Positions 8,413-16,778 of a stretch of DNA of 64,000 bases are shown one piece after another. A program made the position numbers and the translations under genes. Every line of letters starts with the position of its first letter. Positions within the stretch are counted from its first letter, which is position 1. Under the pieces are notes generated by a model that searched no databases, had not been told where the DNA came from, and worked only from the letters and a program-made list of their open reading frames with translations. The stretch is from Halovivax gelatinilyticus (lineage in GTDB: Archaea > Halobacteriota > Halobacteria > Halobacteriales > Natrialbaceae): the NCBI RefSeq assembly GCF_024300625.1, contig NZ_CP101322.1:2307992-2371991 (forward strand). The letters run 5' to 3'.

Positions 8413-10023
8413 CTACTCGAGGTAGCCGAGGTCCGCCAGCCGCCGCTCGACGCGGTCGTTCGCGGTCGATTCGTCGCGATCGCTCTCGAATCGCGGGTAG
8501 GCGGTGGTTGCGATGGGGTGGACGCAGGGCAGGACGGTGCCGTCCATCCGCTCGTCGGCCGGGATCCCGAGCGTGGCGAGGACCGTCGGCGCGACGTCGG
8601 TGAGGTGGGCGGCGCCGACGCCCTCTCGCACGTCGACGCGTTCTCCCGAGACGGCGACTACGCCCTGTGATTTGTGGTTCCACGGCTCGGTCGGCTCGCC
8701 GAACTGCTCGGCCCGGAGCGTCGCCGAGAGGAAGTGGTCGTACTCGGCGGGAACGGTGACGATGTCGACCGCGCAGTCGCTCTCCGGTCCGTGGAAGTAC
8801 GCCTCACGGGGCGCGACGGTTTCGAACACGGGATCGCCGTCGGGCGTGGTGAGCGCCCGGAGTTCGTTCATCAGCGAGATCCGGACGTCGTCGTACGCCG
8901 AGGGTGGGACCACGCCGTTCGGCTCGCGCCCCTGGAGGTTGAGCCGAACGCCGAGTTCGATCCGGGAGCGCACGTAGGCGGCCGAGGCGGGGAAATCGAC
9001 CTGCTCGGTCCCCGCGCTGACGAGCGAGTCCGGGACGCGCCTGGCCACCGGCTCGGCGAGTCCGACCCGGTCGAGCGCCGCGCCGATGCGCTGGCTCGTC
9101 AGTCCGACCGAGGCGAGCGCGGCCATCGACCGCTCTAGCGCGCCGGGTGAGCTCGAATCGGTCCCGTCGTCGCGTCCGTCCTTCAACCCGTCCTCGCGGG
9201 CCTGGGACCAGGTGGGCATGCCGCGACCGCCGCGAACCGTCTCGACGAGCCCTTTCTCGCGGAGGAACGAGTTGACGCGAAACTCGTAGCCGTCGTACGG
9301 CCCCATGCCGTGGTCGCTCGCGACGACGATCGTCTCCGGATCGCAGGCGTCGATGACGTCGGCGACCTGCCGGTCCACCTCGCGGTAGATCGCGTTCACG
9401 ACGTCGTCGGCACCCGGTCGCTCGTGAAAGACGGTGTCGGTCACCTGGAACTGGAGAAAGCCGAAATCGGGGTCGAACCGGTCGGACAGGTACCGGAACG
9501 CCTCGCCGCGGAATTCGACGCACTCGCGGTAGTCGTCGGCCGAATCGCCCGCGGGGTAGACGCGGTAGTCGCCGATCTCCGCCCGGACCTCATCTAGCAA
9601 CCCCGACGGGTGACACTCGGGATTCTCCGGGGCGGTGTAGCCGGGGATCAACGCCCCGTCGAATTCCCGCGGCGGGTGGGTGACCGGCGCGTTCACGACG
9701 ACGCTTCGCTTGCCGTGGCGGGAGAGCAACTCCCAGAGCGTCCGCTCTTTGACGTCCGTCGCGTTGACCACGTCCCAGTCGTAGCCTTCGAACGAGAGGA
9801 AGCTGAACACGCCGTGCTTGCCGGGATTCATCCCGGTGTACATCGACGGCCACGCGCTCGCGGTCCACGGCGGCACCTGCGACTCCAGCGGCCCGCTCGC
9901 GCCGCGCCCGAAGATGGACGCGAGCGTCGGCAGTTCGTCGGCGGCGAACAGCGGATCGAGCACGCGCTCGCAAGCGGCGTCGATCCCCACGAGCAGCGTC
10001 TCCAGCCCGGTATCTCCTGTCAT
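8413..10023 (-). CDS. Alkaline phosphatase superfamily protein (type I phosphodiesterase-like)
   Basis: A 536-residue protein of the nucleotide pyrophosphatase/phosphodiesterase branch of the alkaline phosphatase superfamily. Metal-site motifs are visible: VGIDAACERVLDP (Asp14), the nucleophile region PPWTASAWPSMYTG (probable Thr54), and VASDHGMGPYDGYEF near residue 237, with a late His near AHLTDVAPTVLATLG. Such proteins recur in haloarchaeal and bacterial glycan clusters, where they probably transfer or remove phospho-substituents on glycans or lipids. No signal peptide is seen, so a cytoplasmic role is likely. A TATA-like box (complement of 10051-10060) sits about 30 bp before the ATG. Confidence 0.85.
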   Translation of the reverse strand: MTGDTGLETLLVGIDAACERVLDPLFAADELPTLASIFGRGASGPLESQVPPWTASAWPSMYTGMNPGKHGVFSFLSFEGYDWDVVNATDVKERTLWELLSRHGKRSVVVNAPVTHPPREFDGALIPGYTAPENPECHPSGLLDEVRAEIGDYRVYPAGDSADDYRECVEFRGEAFRYLSDRFDPDFGFLQFQVTDTVFHERPGADDVVNAIYREVDRQVADVIDACDPETIVVASDHGMGPYDGYEFRVNSFLREKGLVETVRGGRGMPTWSQAREDGLKDGRDDGTDSSSPGALERSMAALASVGLTSQRIGAALDRVGLAEPVARRVPDSLVSAGTEQVDFPASAAYVRSRIELGVRLNLQGREPNGVVPPSAYDDVRISLMNELRALTTPDGDPVFETVAPREAYFHGPESDCAVDIVTVPAEYDHFLSATLRAEQFGEPTEPWNHKSQGVVAVSGERVDVREGVGAAHLTDVAPTVLATLGIPADERMDGTVLPCVHPIATTAYPRFESDRDESTANDRVERRLADLGYLE

Positions 10024-10050
10024 TAGTACTCTGCGGGCGCGGACAGTCCT

Positions 10051-10060
10051 TGGTTATGAA
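10051..10060 (-). promoter_or_regulatory. TATA-like box for the alkaline phosphatase-superfamily gene
   Basis: On the minus strand the sequence reads TTCATAACCA, about 28-37 nt upstream of the ATG at 10023. This is the expected distance for a leaderless haloarchaeal transcript. Confidence 0.4.
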
Positions 10061-10160
10061 AGGACTTCTGGCGGAGTATTCACCGACTATGTGCGATCGA
10101 TTCCACCGCGAGCCAAAAAAGTCGGACCGCGCCACGTTCGTCTTCGAGGAGTACACTCAT

Positions 10161-10409
10161 CGGAGCGGACATAGCCCAACTCCGCGAGAGCAGAAACCAC
10201 TCGCACGAACACACTCCTGGCGGTTGCGACGGTGCGGTAGCGGAGCGGTCGCTTCGATGTGTTGTCCCGGCGGAGCGGACACAGCTCACTTCCGTGAAAG
10301 CAGACACCATTCGCACGAACACGCTCCTGGCGGTTGCGACGGTGCGGTAGCGGAGCGGTCGCTTCGATGTGTTGTCCCGGCGGAGCGGGCGTAGCCCGCG
10401 GAGACGGCC
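10161..10409. repeat. 110-bp tandem direct repeat, two full copies plus a partial third
   Basis: The unit begins CGGAGCGGAC and recurs at 10161, 10271 and 10381, a period of exactly 110 bp. Copies 1 and 2 are nearly identical in their last ~65 bp (from CTCCTGGCGGTTGCGACGG to GTTGTCCCGG) and more diverged in the first 40 bp. The third copy ends after about 29 bp in a GCGGGC-GTA-GCCCGC hairpin followed by a T6 run at 10410-10415. It lies in a 456-bp gap (10024-10479) without a convincing gene; ORFs inside it on both strands are by-products of the repeat. Confidence 0.85.
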
Positions 10410-10436
10410 TTTTTTCATCGAAGTTTTTCAAGGAGT

Positions 10437-10468
10437 GGTTCGCCTTCGGCGAACCCGACGCAGAAAAA
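10437..10468 (-). terminator. Probable transcription termination region of the FemAB-like gene
   Basis: Immediately past the stop of the minus-strand gene is a T5 run (complement of 10464-10468), then an 8-bp stem with a 3-nt loop, GGTTCGCC-TTC-GGCGAACC (10437-10455). A second oligo-A/T run follows at 10424-10428. Archaeal termination mostly needs the U-rich tract; the hairpin may be a separate element. Confidence 0.35.
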
Positions 10469-10479
10469 GTTCGTTGGTG

Positions 10480-11487
10480 TTACTTAACGGTGTTGTACAG
10501 GTGTGCGAGCGTCTGCATCCCCCACGAGCCGCGCTCGATCGCGTAGTACTCGGCGAGGTCGGGGTTGAACTTCGACTTGTAGCGGTTGATGCGCTGGTTG
10601 TCCGCGCCGACGAGGTCGTACGTCGAGAGACCGCGTTCGTGGGCGTCGCGCATGATCGTCCAGTCGAGCAGGTCGTTTACGGGGACGTCGACGTCGCGGT
10701 CGGTCCGGACGCCGCCCATCCACCGGCCGATGGTGTCGCCGAACTCGATGGCGAGGATGCCGCCGACGAACTCGCCGTCGACGCGACAGACGTAGGGACG
10801 GACGTACCCGCCCTCGATCCGGTCGTAGAGGTCGACGACGAAGTCGGCGGGCACGTCGAACGAGACGTTCTGGGCGGCGTAGCGGGCGGCGACCTGCTCG
10901 ACGATAGCGTCGATGGCGTCGCGATCGCCCTCGTCGATCTCGTAGGCGTCTTCGGGCGTGTTCGTCACGTTCCGCCGGGCGTCGCTGCTGAATCGTGAGA
11001 GCAGCGTCTCCGGCTCGGGCGTGACGTCGACGTGGTAGGTGTATTCGGGCGTGACGTCGTAGCCGGACCAGGTGAACGACCGGGCGTCGGCGAAGCCGGT
11101 CGCGGTCCGAACGTGGACGTACTTCGGCGAGAGTTCGTCGTCGATCCACTCGAAACAGCCCTCGGCGAATCGTTCGCGTCGCTTCTCGCGCTTTCGCTGC
11201 TTCAACTTCTCGAGGTTGCAGTAGGCCGGGCCGAGCGACGGTACGCGAAGGTGTGGCGGCGGCGAGAACGCCGTCGTGATCGGTCCCTTCCGCAGCGAGA
11301 AGACCGGAAAGAGGCCGACGGGTTCCTGACCCTTGTATCCGATCAACGGGTGGAGTCGCGCGCCAGCGTGTTCGGCGAGGACGCAGAGCGCTTCGTACTC
11401 GTGAAAGAGCGTTCCCTGGGGCGACCGGCCGACGATTCGATTCCACCGATCGAGGTCGTCGTCGGTCGCGACGCGGACGCTCACCAT
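10480..11487 (-). CDS. FemAB/FemX-like GNAT-fold transferase
   Basis: A 335-residue protein with the tandem GNAT layout of FemAB-type transferases: an N-terminal domain (GTLFHEYEALCVLAEHAG, then GYKGQEPVGLFPVF) and a C-terminal domain with DGEFVGGILAIEFGDTIGRWMGG and the typical ending YDLVGADNQRINRYKSKFN. In bacteria FemX/FemAB transfer amino acids from tRNA to peptidoglycan precursors. Archaea lack that polymer, so the acceptor here is probably a glycan or other surface precursor (inference). A paralogue lies at 14453-15475. Related proteins occur in exopolysaccharide/exosortase clusters. Confidence 0.8.
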   Translation of the reverse strand: MVSVRVATDDDLDRWNRIVGRSPQGTLFHEYEALCVLAEHAGARLHPLIGYKGQEPVGLFPVFSLRKGPITTAFSPPPHLRVPSLGPAYCNLEKLKQRKREKRRERFAEGCFEWIDDELSPKYVHVRTATGFADARSFTWSGYDVTPEYTYHVDVTPEPETLLSRFSSDARRNVTNTPEDAYEIDEGDRDAIDAIVEQVAARYAAQNVSFDVPADFVVDLYDRIEGGYVRPYVCRVDGEFVGGILAIEFGDTIGRWMGGVRTDRDVDVPVNDLLDWTIMRDAHERGLSTYDLVGADNQRINRYKSKFNPDLAEYYAIERGSWGMQTLAHLYNTVK

Positions 11488-11809
11488 GGTCGGCTGCGGT
11501 TCGACGGGCGGTCGGTTCGGGTCGGTCGTGCGGTCATACGTCAGCGTTCGTGGGAAATACGCTTTGTAATCGCGCCCTTTCCACCGCGACCGGCAGAGTG
11601 AGCCAGGCCCCGGCGGGCCTCGACGTTCGAGTCACTTCCACGGTAGGCAGCGACTTCTCGGCGTCTACCGGCAATCGTTCGGCGCTCTCGGGCGGAGACG
11701 CGACCCTTGCCCCGTCGATTTCGTCTGAATCGATGACGGTCCCGATTCGCCGAGCGATCGGTATTCGAGTATTAACAAACCGCGTACCCGTAATTGACCC
11801 GGCCGACGA
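11488..11809. other. Intergenic region with divergent promoters
   Basis: A 322-bp gap between the FemAB-like gene (minus) and the DUF1616 gene (plus). No convincing gene is seen; a GTG-initiated 87-codon frame at 11550-11813 has unlikely composition. An AT-rich stretch at 11768-11780 (AGTATTAACAAAC) is a good TATA candidate for the ATG at 11810. Confidence 0.5.
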
Positions 11810-12898
11810 ATGAAGTGGTTGTTTCCCCGTTCGGACGCGACGGCGTACGAAGCCGCCGAGTCGCGACGGTCGCTCGTCCCGGCAGATCTGGCGCTCGTCG
11901 TCGCCTTCGTCGCCGTCGCCCTCGCCGTCTTGCTCGTCTGGAATCCCGCGTCGGCACCGATCAGGGGGCTGGTCGGCCTGCCGCTGTTGTTTCTGGCGCC
12001 CGGGTACGCCCTCGTCTCGGTCCTGTTCCCGCGCAGCGCTGACGCGGTCGCGCGCGACGAACGCTGGTCGCGTGGCGATTCGACTCGCCTCCGGTCGACG
12101 GTGATGGCGCCATCTCGTCACCTCGGCGGGTCGAACGCGAGTCGGCACGCGCGGGGGCTCACTGACGCGGAGCGCCTCGCCCTCTCGTTCGGGGCGAGCC
12201 TGGCCGTCCTGCCGTTTTTCGGTCTCCTGATCGCGACCGTCTACGGCTTTTCGCCGGTGACGGTCATCGTGACCGTCTCCGCGTTCGTCCTGGGGTGTTC
12301 GCTTCTCGCGTTCGTTCGACGCCTGCGAGTCGCCCCGGGCGACCGGTACCGTCTCGATCCGGGATCCCGATTCGAGGCGGTCCGATCGGCAGTCTCGCCA
12401 CACCGGTCGTTCGCGCTGGCCGTGGTGAACGTCGTCCTGGCGGTGAGCGTCCTCCTCGCGCTCGGAACGGCCGGGTACGCCCTTCTCGCGCCCCAGAGCG
12501 GTGAAGCCTACACCGGGGTGCAGCTGCTCACCGAGGACGATTCGGGCGAGTACGTCGCGGCGGGCTATCCTGACGCGATCGAACCCGGCGAGTCGGTCCC
12601 GCTCACGGTCGCCGTCGAGAACCAGGAGGGTACCTCGATGACGTACACGCTCGTCGTCCAGCAACAGCACGTCGTCGACGGGTCGATCGTCGATCGAACG
12701 GAGGTGGATCGCCTTCAGTACGATCTCGCGGACGGTGAGACCGGATACGGCGACCGGACGATCACGCCGACCGTCGAGGACGGCCAGGTTCGTCTCGTCT
12801 TCATGCTCTTTCCCGACGGCAACGTCCCCGAGGAGCCGACGACCAGTGACGCCTACCGCTACACGCACCTCTGGATCGACGTCGGAGACGGCGCGTGA
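11810..12898 (+). CDS. DUF1616 family membrane protein
   Basis: A 362-residue protein. The N-terminal half has several TM helices (about residues 25-45, 50-70, 125-145, 147-167 and a helix near 200-225), including the GLPLLFLAPGYALVSVLFP segment typical of DUF1616. The C-terminal ~140 residues form a beta-rich domain (YVAAGYPDAIEPGESVPLTVAVENQEG), expected outside the cell. DUF1616 proteins are common in archaeal glycosylation and surface clusters; the molecular role is not established. A low-complexity loop occurs at about residues 75-120. A TATA-like box near 11771 gives a leader of only about 10 nt. Confidence 0.8.
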   Translation: MKWLFPRSDATAYEAAESRRSLVPADLALVVAFVAVALAVLLVWNPASAPIRGLVGLPLLFLAPGYALVSVLFPRSADAVARDERWSRGDSTRLRSTVMAPSRHLGGSNASRHARGLTDAERLALSFGASLAVLPFFGLLIATVYGFSPVTVIVTVSAFVLGCSLLAFVRRLRVAPGDRYRLDPGSRFEAVRSAVSPHRSFALAVVNVVLAVSVLLALGTAGYALLAPQSGEAYTGVQLLTEDDSGEYVAAGYPDAIEPGESVPLTVAVENQEGTSMTYTLVVQQQHVVDGSIVDRTEVDRLQYDLADGETGYGDRTITPTVEDGQVRLVFMLFPDGNVPEEPTTSDAYRYTHLWIDVGDGA

Positions 12899-13093
12899 GC
12901 CGAGTAGGCGGTCATTACGGGCCAGGATATCGCGTTCGGTCGACTCTGTTGACGGTTTGGGGGCTGTGACGGTTCTCCCTGTGCGAGTGAAATTGACTCC
13001 AACCGCTTTCGTAATCCAACGTAGAACCACCGTACCTCGGAGACAGTTCCAGCATAACAAATCTCCGAAAGGCTGTCGATTCGCTGGCACGGC

Positions 13094-14179
13094 ATGAATC
13101 TCAACAGTCGAACGGTCGGTGTCGTCGGGGGGACGGTCCTCCTCGTCGTTGCGGTCGCCGCGATCCTGGCGATGGCCGCATCCGGCGGTGTCTCCGCGAA
13201 CGAGACCGACGGCCTGTCCCTCTACGAATACAACGATGACGACGACCGGTACGTCGCCGTCCAGGGCGATCGATGCATCCCCATCGAACCGCTCGGTGAC
13301 GGCCACCGAACCGCAGAAGAGTACTACGACTATCGCAACCCGAACACCTCTCCCCCGGCGTACGACTACAGCTCACACGGAACGACGCACCTGCAGGAGG
13401 ACGACACGAGCCTGCTGTTCCTCCACGAGGGGAGCGACGGCCTCAGTATCGTGTTCGTTCACGACCGCCTCGAGGGTGACACCGAAGGCGGTGCGGCGAC
13501 GCTCGTATTCACCGGGCTGCCCGCCGAGGGTGAGTGGGTCGTCGAGGACGACAACTACGACGGCGCCGATTCGGAGTGGGACCACCGCGACACCTCCAGT
13601 CGCATCACCTCCGTCTGGACCGAAGGACGAACCGACGGCGGTGCGTTCAACGGCGGACTCGACGGGGAGTTCGCCGTCGAAGTCACACCGGCGTTCAACG
13701 AAATGGCCGACTTCCGCCTCTACGACGGTGAGGTGACCGAGTGGCAGCTGCTTTCGGGCACCGATCACGATCCGGAACGGACGACACTCGACATGACCGA
13801 ACCGGTTCAGCTCAGGACGGGCGGCTGTGCGATGGTCTCGGACGTGTCCGTCAACGAGACGGCGACCGTCGGCGAGTCAGTCGACGTCGAGGCGACGATC
13901 ACGAACGCCGGCGAACGCGAAGAGACGGTCACCGTCCCCATCGCCATCGACGGCGAGGTCGTCGCAGAGGAGGACGTGACTATCGCAGCGAACTCCACGG
14001 AAGCGCTCTCGACGACCGTTTCGCTGGAGAACGAAGGCGAACAGTCACTCTCCGTCGGTGGCGTCTCCGCTCCCATCGACGTCGAAGGTGACGACAGCGA
14101 CGAACTGCCCGGCTTCGGCGTCGCGGTGGCACTCGTCGCGATCCTGGCTGCACTCGCCGTCGCGAGACTGCGAGGGTAG
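13094..14179 (+). CDS. Secreted PGF-CTERM protein with CARDB-like domain (paralogue 1)
   Basis: A 361-residue exported protein. It has an N-terminal hydrophobic signal (about residues 8-30), a conserved ectodomain (QGDRCIPIEPLGDGH, then LLFLHEGSDGLS, then TPAFNEMADFR), and a beta-sandwich region like CARDB/NEW domains (VSVNETATVGESVDVEATI, about residues 250-330). The C-terminus is a PGF-CTERM anchor beginning LPGFG near residue 338 and ending ARLRG. The protein at 16779-17867 is a close paralogue over its whole length. Likely a lipid-anchored surface protein; the ligand is unknown. It lies inside the glycan region, so recognition of surface polymers is possible (inference). Confidence 0.85.
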   Translation: MNLNSRTVGVVGGTVLLVVAVAAILAMAASGGVSANETDGLSLYEYNDDDDRYVAVQGDRCIPIEPLGDGHRTAEEYYDYRNPNTSPPAYDYSSHGTTHLQEDDTSLLFLHEGSDGLSIVFVHDRLEGDTEGGAATLVFTGLPAEGEWVVEDDNYDGADSEWDHRDTSSRITSVWTEGRTDGGAFNGGLDGEFAVEVTPAFNEMADFRLYDGEVTEWQLLSGTDHDPERTTLDMTEPVQLRTGGCAMVSDVSVNETATVGESVDVEATITNAGEREETVTVPIAIDGEVVAEEDVTIAANSTEALSTTVSLENEGEQSLSVGGVSAPIDVEGDDSDELPGFGVAVALVAILAALAVARLRG

Positions 14180-14452
14180 CCGAGTCCACGAGTCGAATCG
14201 CTTTTTCGGGTGACGGTGCGCGACGCCCGCTAGCGCCCCGTCCGTACGGTCTCCACCGAACAGTACGATCGCCGACGAGGCCGGTCGCGTGACGTGTTCG
14301 TCGGATCCGTCGACTAGGTGGACCGAGCTGTCGACCGGTCCGTCCGTTCTGTGGAGAACTGTCCACCGTCGGTCCTGCCGGCGAGTTCCGTTTCGATACG
14401 CTGAGTAACGTGGTTCTAACAAAGCAACCGGTTCTGATAGGTGTCTTCGAGC

Positions 14453-15475
14453 ATGGACGTAGTAGAAATCAGTCTCGACGATTGGCGCGAGGCGCTCCCC
14501 TCGCGCGGCTACGAACTCTTTCACGAACCGGCGGCTCTCTCGGTCCTGGAAAATCACGTCCCCGGCGAGCTCCGACTCTTCGGCGCGTACAAGGGCGAGC
14601 ATCCGGTCGGATTGCTCCCGGTGTTCGTCACCGAGCGACCGGTGGGGACGACGGTCGTCTCGCCGCCGACGACGATGGGCGTTCCCCGCCTCGGCCCGCT
14701 CATCAATCCGAACAGCCCGAAGCGGAGCAAGCACGAGCGGATCAACCGGACGCTCGCTGAGGGCGTGACGGACGCACTCGGGACCGACGGTCGGACGACG
14801 CTCTTTCGGATGGTCTGTCCGCTGGATTTCACCGACCCCCGACCGTACGAGTGGCAGGACTTCGCCGTCTCGCCGCGGTTTACCTACGTGGTCGACGTCG
14901 ACGAACCCGATCTCGACGGCGTGCTCTCCGGGTTCAGCCGAAGTCTCAGAAACGAGATGCGTCGGCTGGACGATACCGAGGTCGAGATCACGACCGAAGG
15001 GATCGATTCCGCGCTCCGGGTATACGACGACGTCGAAGCGCAGTACGACGCCCACGACGACGTCGCACCCATGTCCCGTGCGTTCGTCTCGGATCTGCTC
15101 GCCGAACTCGACGAGGACGCCTGGCGCGTCTACGTCGCGCGTGATGCGGACGGCGAGTACCTGAGCGGCATCGTCACCCTGTTCGCGCCCGATCTGGCGT
15201 ACTTCTGGATCGGTGGCGTCGTCGCGACGTTCGAGGGCGTCAGCGTCAACAACCTGCTCCACCGTGCGATTCTCGACGACCTGGTGAACGACCCCGCACT
15301 CGACTCGATCGAGGGATACGACCTCGTCGGGGCCAACACCGAGCGCCTCTGTGAGTACAAGGCGAAGTTCAACGGTCGATTGCGACCGTACTACGTGATC
15401 GAGTCGCCCGGCGTCGAGATGCAGGTCGCGAAGTACACCTACCGGAAGGTCGGTGGTGTGCTTGGTAACGGGTGA
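14453..15475 (+). CDS. FemAB/FemX-like GNAT-fold transferase (paralogue 2)
   Basis: A 340-residue protein with the same architecture as the gene at 10480-11487: GAYKGEHPVGLLPVF in the N-terminal GNAT domain, DGEYLSGIVTLFAPDLAYFWIGG in the second, and the ending YDLVGANTERLCEYKAKFNG. The ATG at 14453 is preferred over a GTG at 14441, because the homologous part of paralogue 1 begins at the equivalent position. Probable role: transfer of an acyl or aminoacyl group onto a surface-polymer precursor. It sits between two PGF-CTERM genes and converges on a glycosyltransferase gene. Confidence 0.8.
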   Translation: MDVVEISLDDWREALPSRGYELFHEPAALSVLENHVPGELRLFGAYKGEHPVGLLPVFVTERPVGTTVVSPPTTMGVPRLGPLINPNSPKRSKHERINRTLAEGVTDALGTDGRTTLFRMVCPLDFTDPRPYEWQDFAVSPRFTYVVDVDEPDLDGVLSGFSRSLRNEMRRLDDTEVEITTEGIDSALRVYDDVEAQYDAHDDVAPMSRAFVSDLLAELDEDAWRVYVARDADGEYLSGIVTLFAPDLAYFWIGGVVATFEGVSVNNLLHRAILDDLVNDPALDSIEGYDLVGANTERLCEYKAKFNGRLRPYYVIESPGVEMQVAKYTYRKVGGVLGNG

Positions 15476-15495
15476 GGTAGTTCTCGACAATCGTC

Positions 15496-15558
15496 TCGAC
15501 TCGACCGATCTACCGAACGGATGGGGTCATCTTCTGATTCGACTCGACCGATCTACCG
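15496..15558. repeat. Short direct repeat at the glycosyltransferase 3' end
   Basis: A 20-bp sequence TCGACTCGACCGATCTACCG occurs at 15496-15515 and again at 15539-15558, 43 bp apart. The second copy lies within the last codons of the minus-strand glycosyltransferase gene, whose tail is low-complexity. Confidence 0.7.
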
Positions 15559-16597
15559 TTCGGAGAGCCGTCACCGGATCCGACTCTATCGAATCCGCGT
15601 TCGAACGGTTCTCCGATTCGTCGGCGACTCGGTCCTCGTCCATCCGATCGGCGTGCGGTCTCGTCCGGACCGATCGCTCGTCTGCGACCGATCGGTAGAC
15701 GGCCTCCAGATCCGCCGCCATCCGCTCGGCGTCGATTTCGGTCGCTTGCGCCCGACCGTTCGATCGTTCGCCGCGCTCGACGATCGTCTGGACGGCCTGG
15801 CGGAGGGCGCCGTCGGTTTCGCAGACGGCCGACGGGACGACCCCGTCGATCCGCTCGCGAACGTCGCCGACGTCGGTCGAGACGACCGGCAGGTTACACG
15901 CGAGCGCCTCCTTGACGACGTTCGGCGATCCTTCCCGCCGGGAGGTCAGAAGCAGGCAGTCGGCCGCGTTCATGTACGTCGACATGCGCTCGTGGGGAAC
16001 CCCTTCGGCGGTCTGGAGCGTGACGGGCGTCGCACACGCGTCGTCGACGGCCTCGACGATGCGCGCCGCTCGCTCGTAGTGTTTGACCGTCCGATCCGGT
16101 TTGTACGGAAAGAGGACGTGTCGAGCGTCGGGATCCCAGTCGAGTTCTGCCACGGCCGAAGATCGGGGCTGCGGGCGAAAGACGTCCAGGTCGACGCCGT
16201 GTGGTATCACGTGTGCGGGTCGACCGAGGCTGTGGCGCATCCGCTCTGACATCACGATCGTCGCCTCGCAAAAGCGCGCCGCGTGCCGGCTGATCCAGCC
16301 AAGCTCGCCGTCGAGGTCGGAGCCCCAGAGCGAGCAGACGACCGGTAGGCGCGGCTGTGCGAGCGCGAACGGAACTGTGAGCCCGTAGTTCGCGTGTACC
16401 AGGTCGTACGATCCGAACGACTCGCGAAGGACCGCCGGGTGAAAGCGCAGGTAGTCGACGACCGACCGAGACGTGTTCGGACCGACCGATCCGGGAACCG
16501 TCACCGTCGTACACTCGATACCCCGCGCTTCGAGCGCCCGAACCTGGAGTTCGAACGGTGGCGAGTCGTCCTGCGGCGCGAGCTGGAGAATACGCAT
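15527..16597 (-). CDS. Glycosyltransferase, GT4-like (GT-B fold)
   Basis: A 356-residue GT-B glycosyltransferase. It has an N-terminal Rossmann domain (MRILQLAPQ start, SYDLVHANYG), a C-terminal donor-binding domain with HVLFPYKPDRTVKHYERA, and the family E-x7-E motif in REGSPNVVKEALACNLPVVSTD. It would transfer a sugar from a nucleotide donor to a growing glycan on the cytoplasmic face. The start at 16597 (MRILQ) is chosen because the 59-residue upstream extension is Arg/Ser-rich and unlike the family. The last ~45 residues are Asp/Ser/Arg-rich, probably dispensable, and overlap a direct repeat. Confidence 0.85.
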   Translation of the reverse strand: MRILQLAPQDDSPPFELQVRALEARGIECTTVTVPGSVGPNTSRSVVDYLRFHPAVLRESFGSYDLVHANYGLTVPFALAQPRLPVVCSLWGSDLDGELGWISRHAARFCEATIVMSERMRHSLGRPAHVIPHGVDLDVFRPQPRSSAVAELDWDPDARHVLFPYKPDRTVKHYERAARIVEAVDDACATPVTLQTAEGVPHERMSTYMNAADCLLLTSRREGSPNVVKEALACNLPVVSTDVGDVRERIDGVVPSAVCETDGALRQAVQTIVERGERSNGRAQATEIDAERMAADLEAVYRSVADERSVRTRPHADRMDEDRVADESENRSNADSIESDPVTALRTVDRSSRIRR

Positions 16598-16778
16598 TCG
16601 ATCGGGCTGACATTCGCGGAATCCGGGTTTTGTTATGGTGCGATTGGGCGAGCGGTCCGACCGGGTCCACCAGCTGAAATCGAACAGCTCCGACCGGTCG
16701 CTCCGAGAATCGCGTGATCGGTGAGAAACTCGTCCGTAACTAACCCCGAGCGAACAGTCACCTCGGTCACACACTCAC

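Noticed and set aside
11550-11813. 87-codon GTG-initiated frame
   Set aside because: Ser/Thr/Val-rich without the acidic bias of real genes here, and it overlaps the promoter of the DUF1616 gene.
11534-13306. 590-codon minus-strand frame across the DUF1616 gene
   Set aside because: Composition is Arg-rich and lacks domain signals; the plus-strand gene has membrane helices and a DUF1616 signature.
14045-15490. 481-codon minus-strand frame opposite the FemAB-like gene
   Set aside because: Antisense shadow created by GC3 bias; the plus strand encodes a recognisable transferase.
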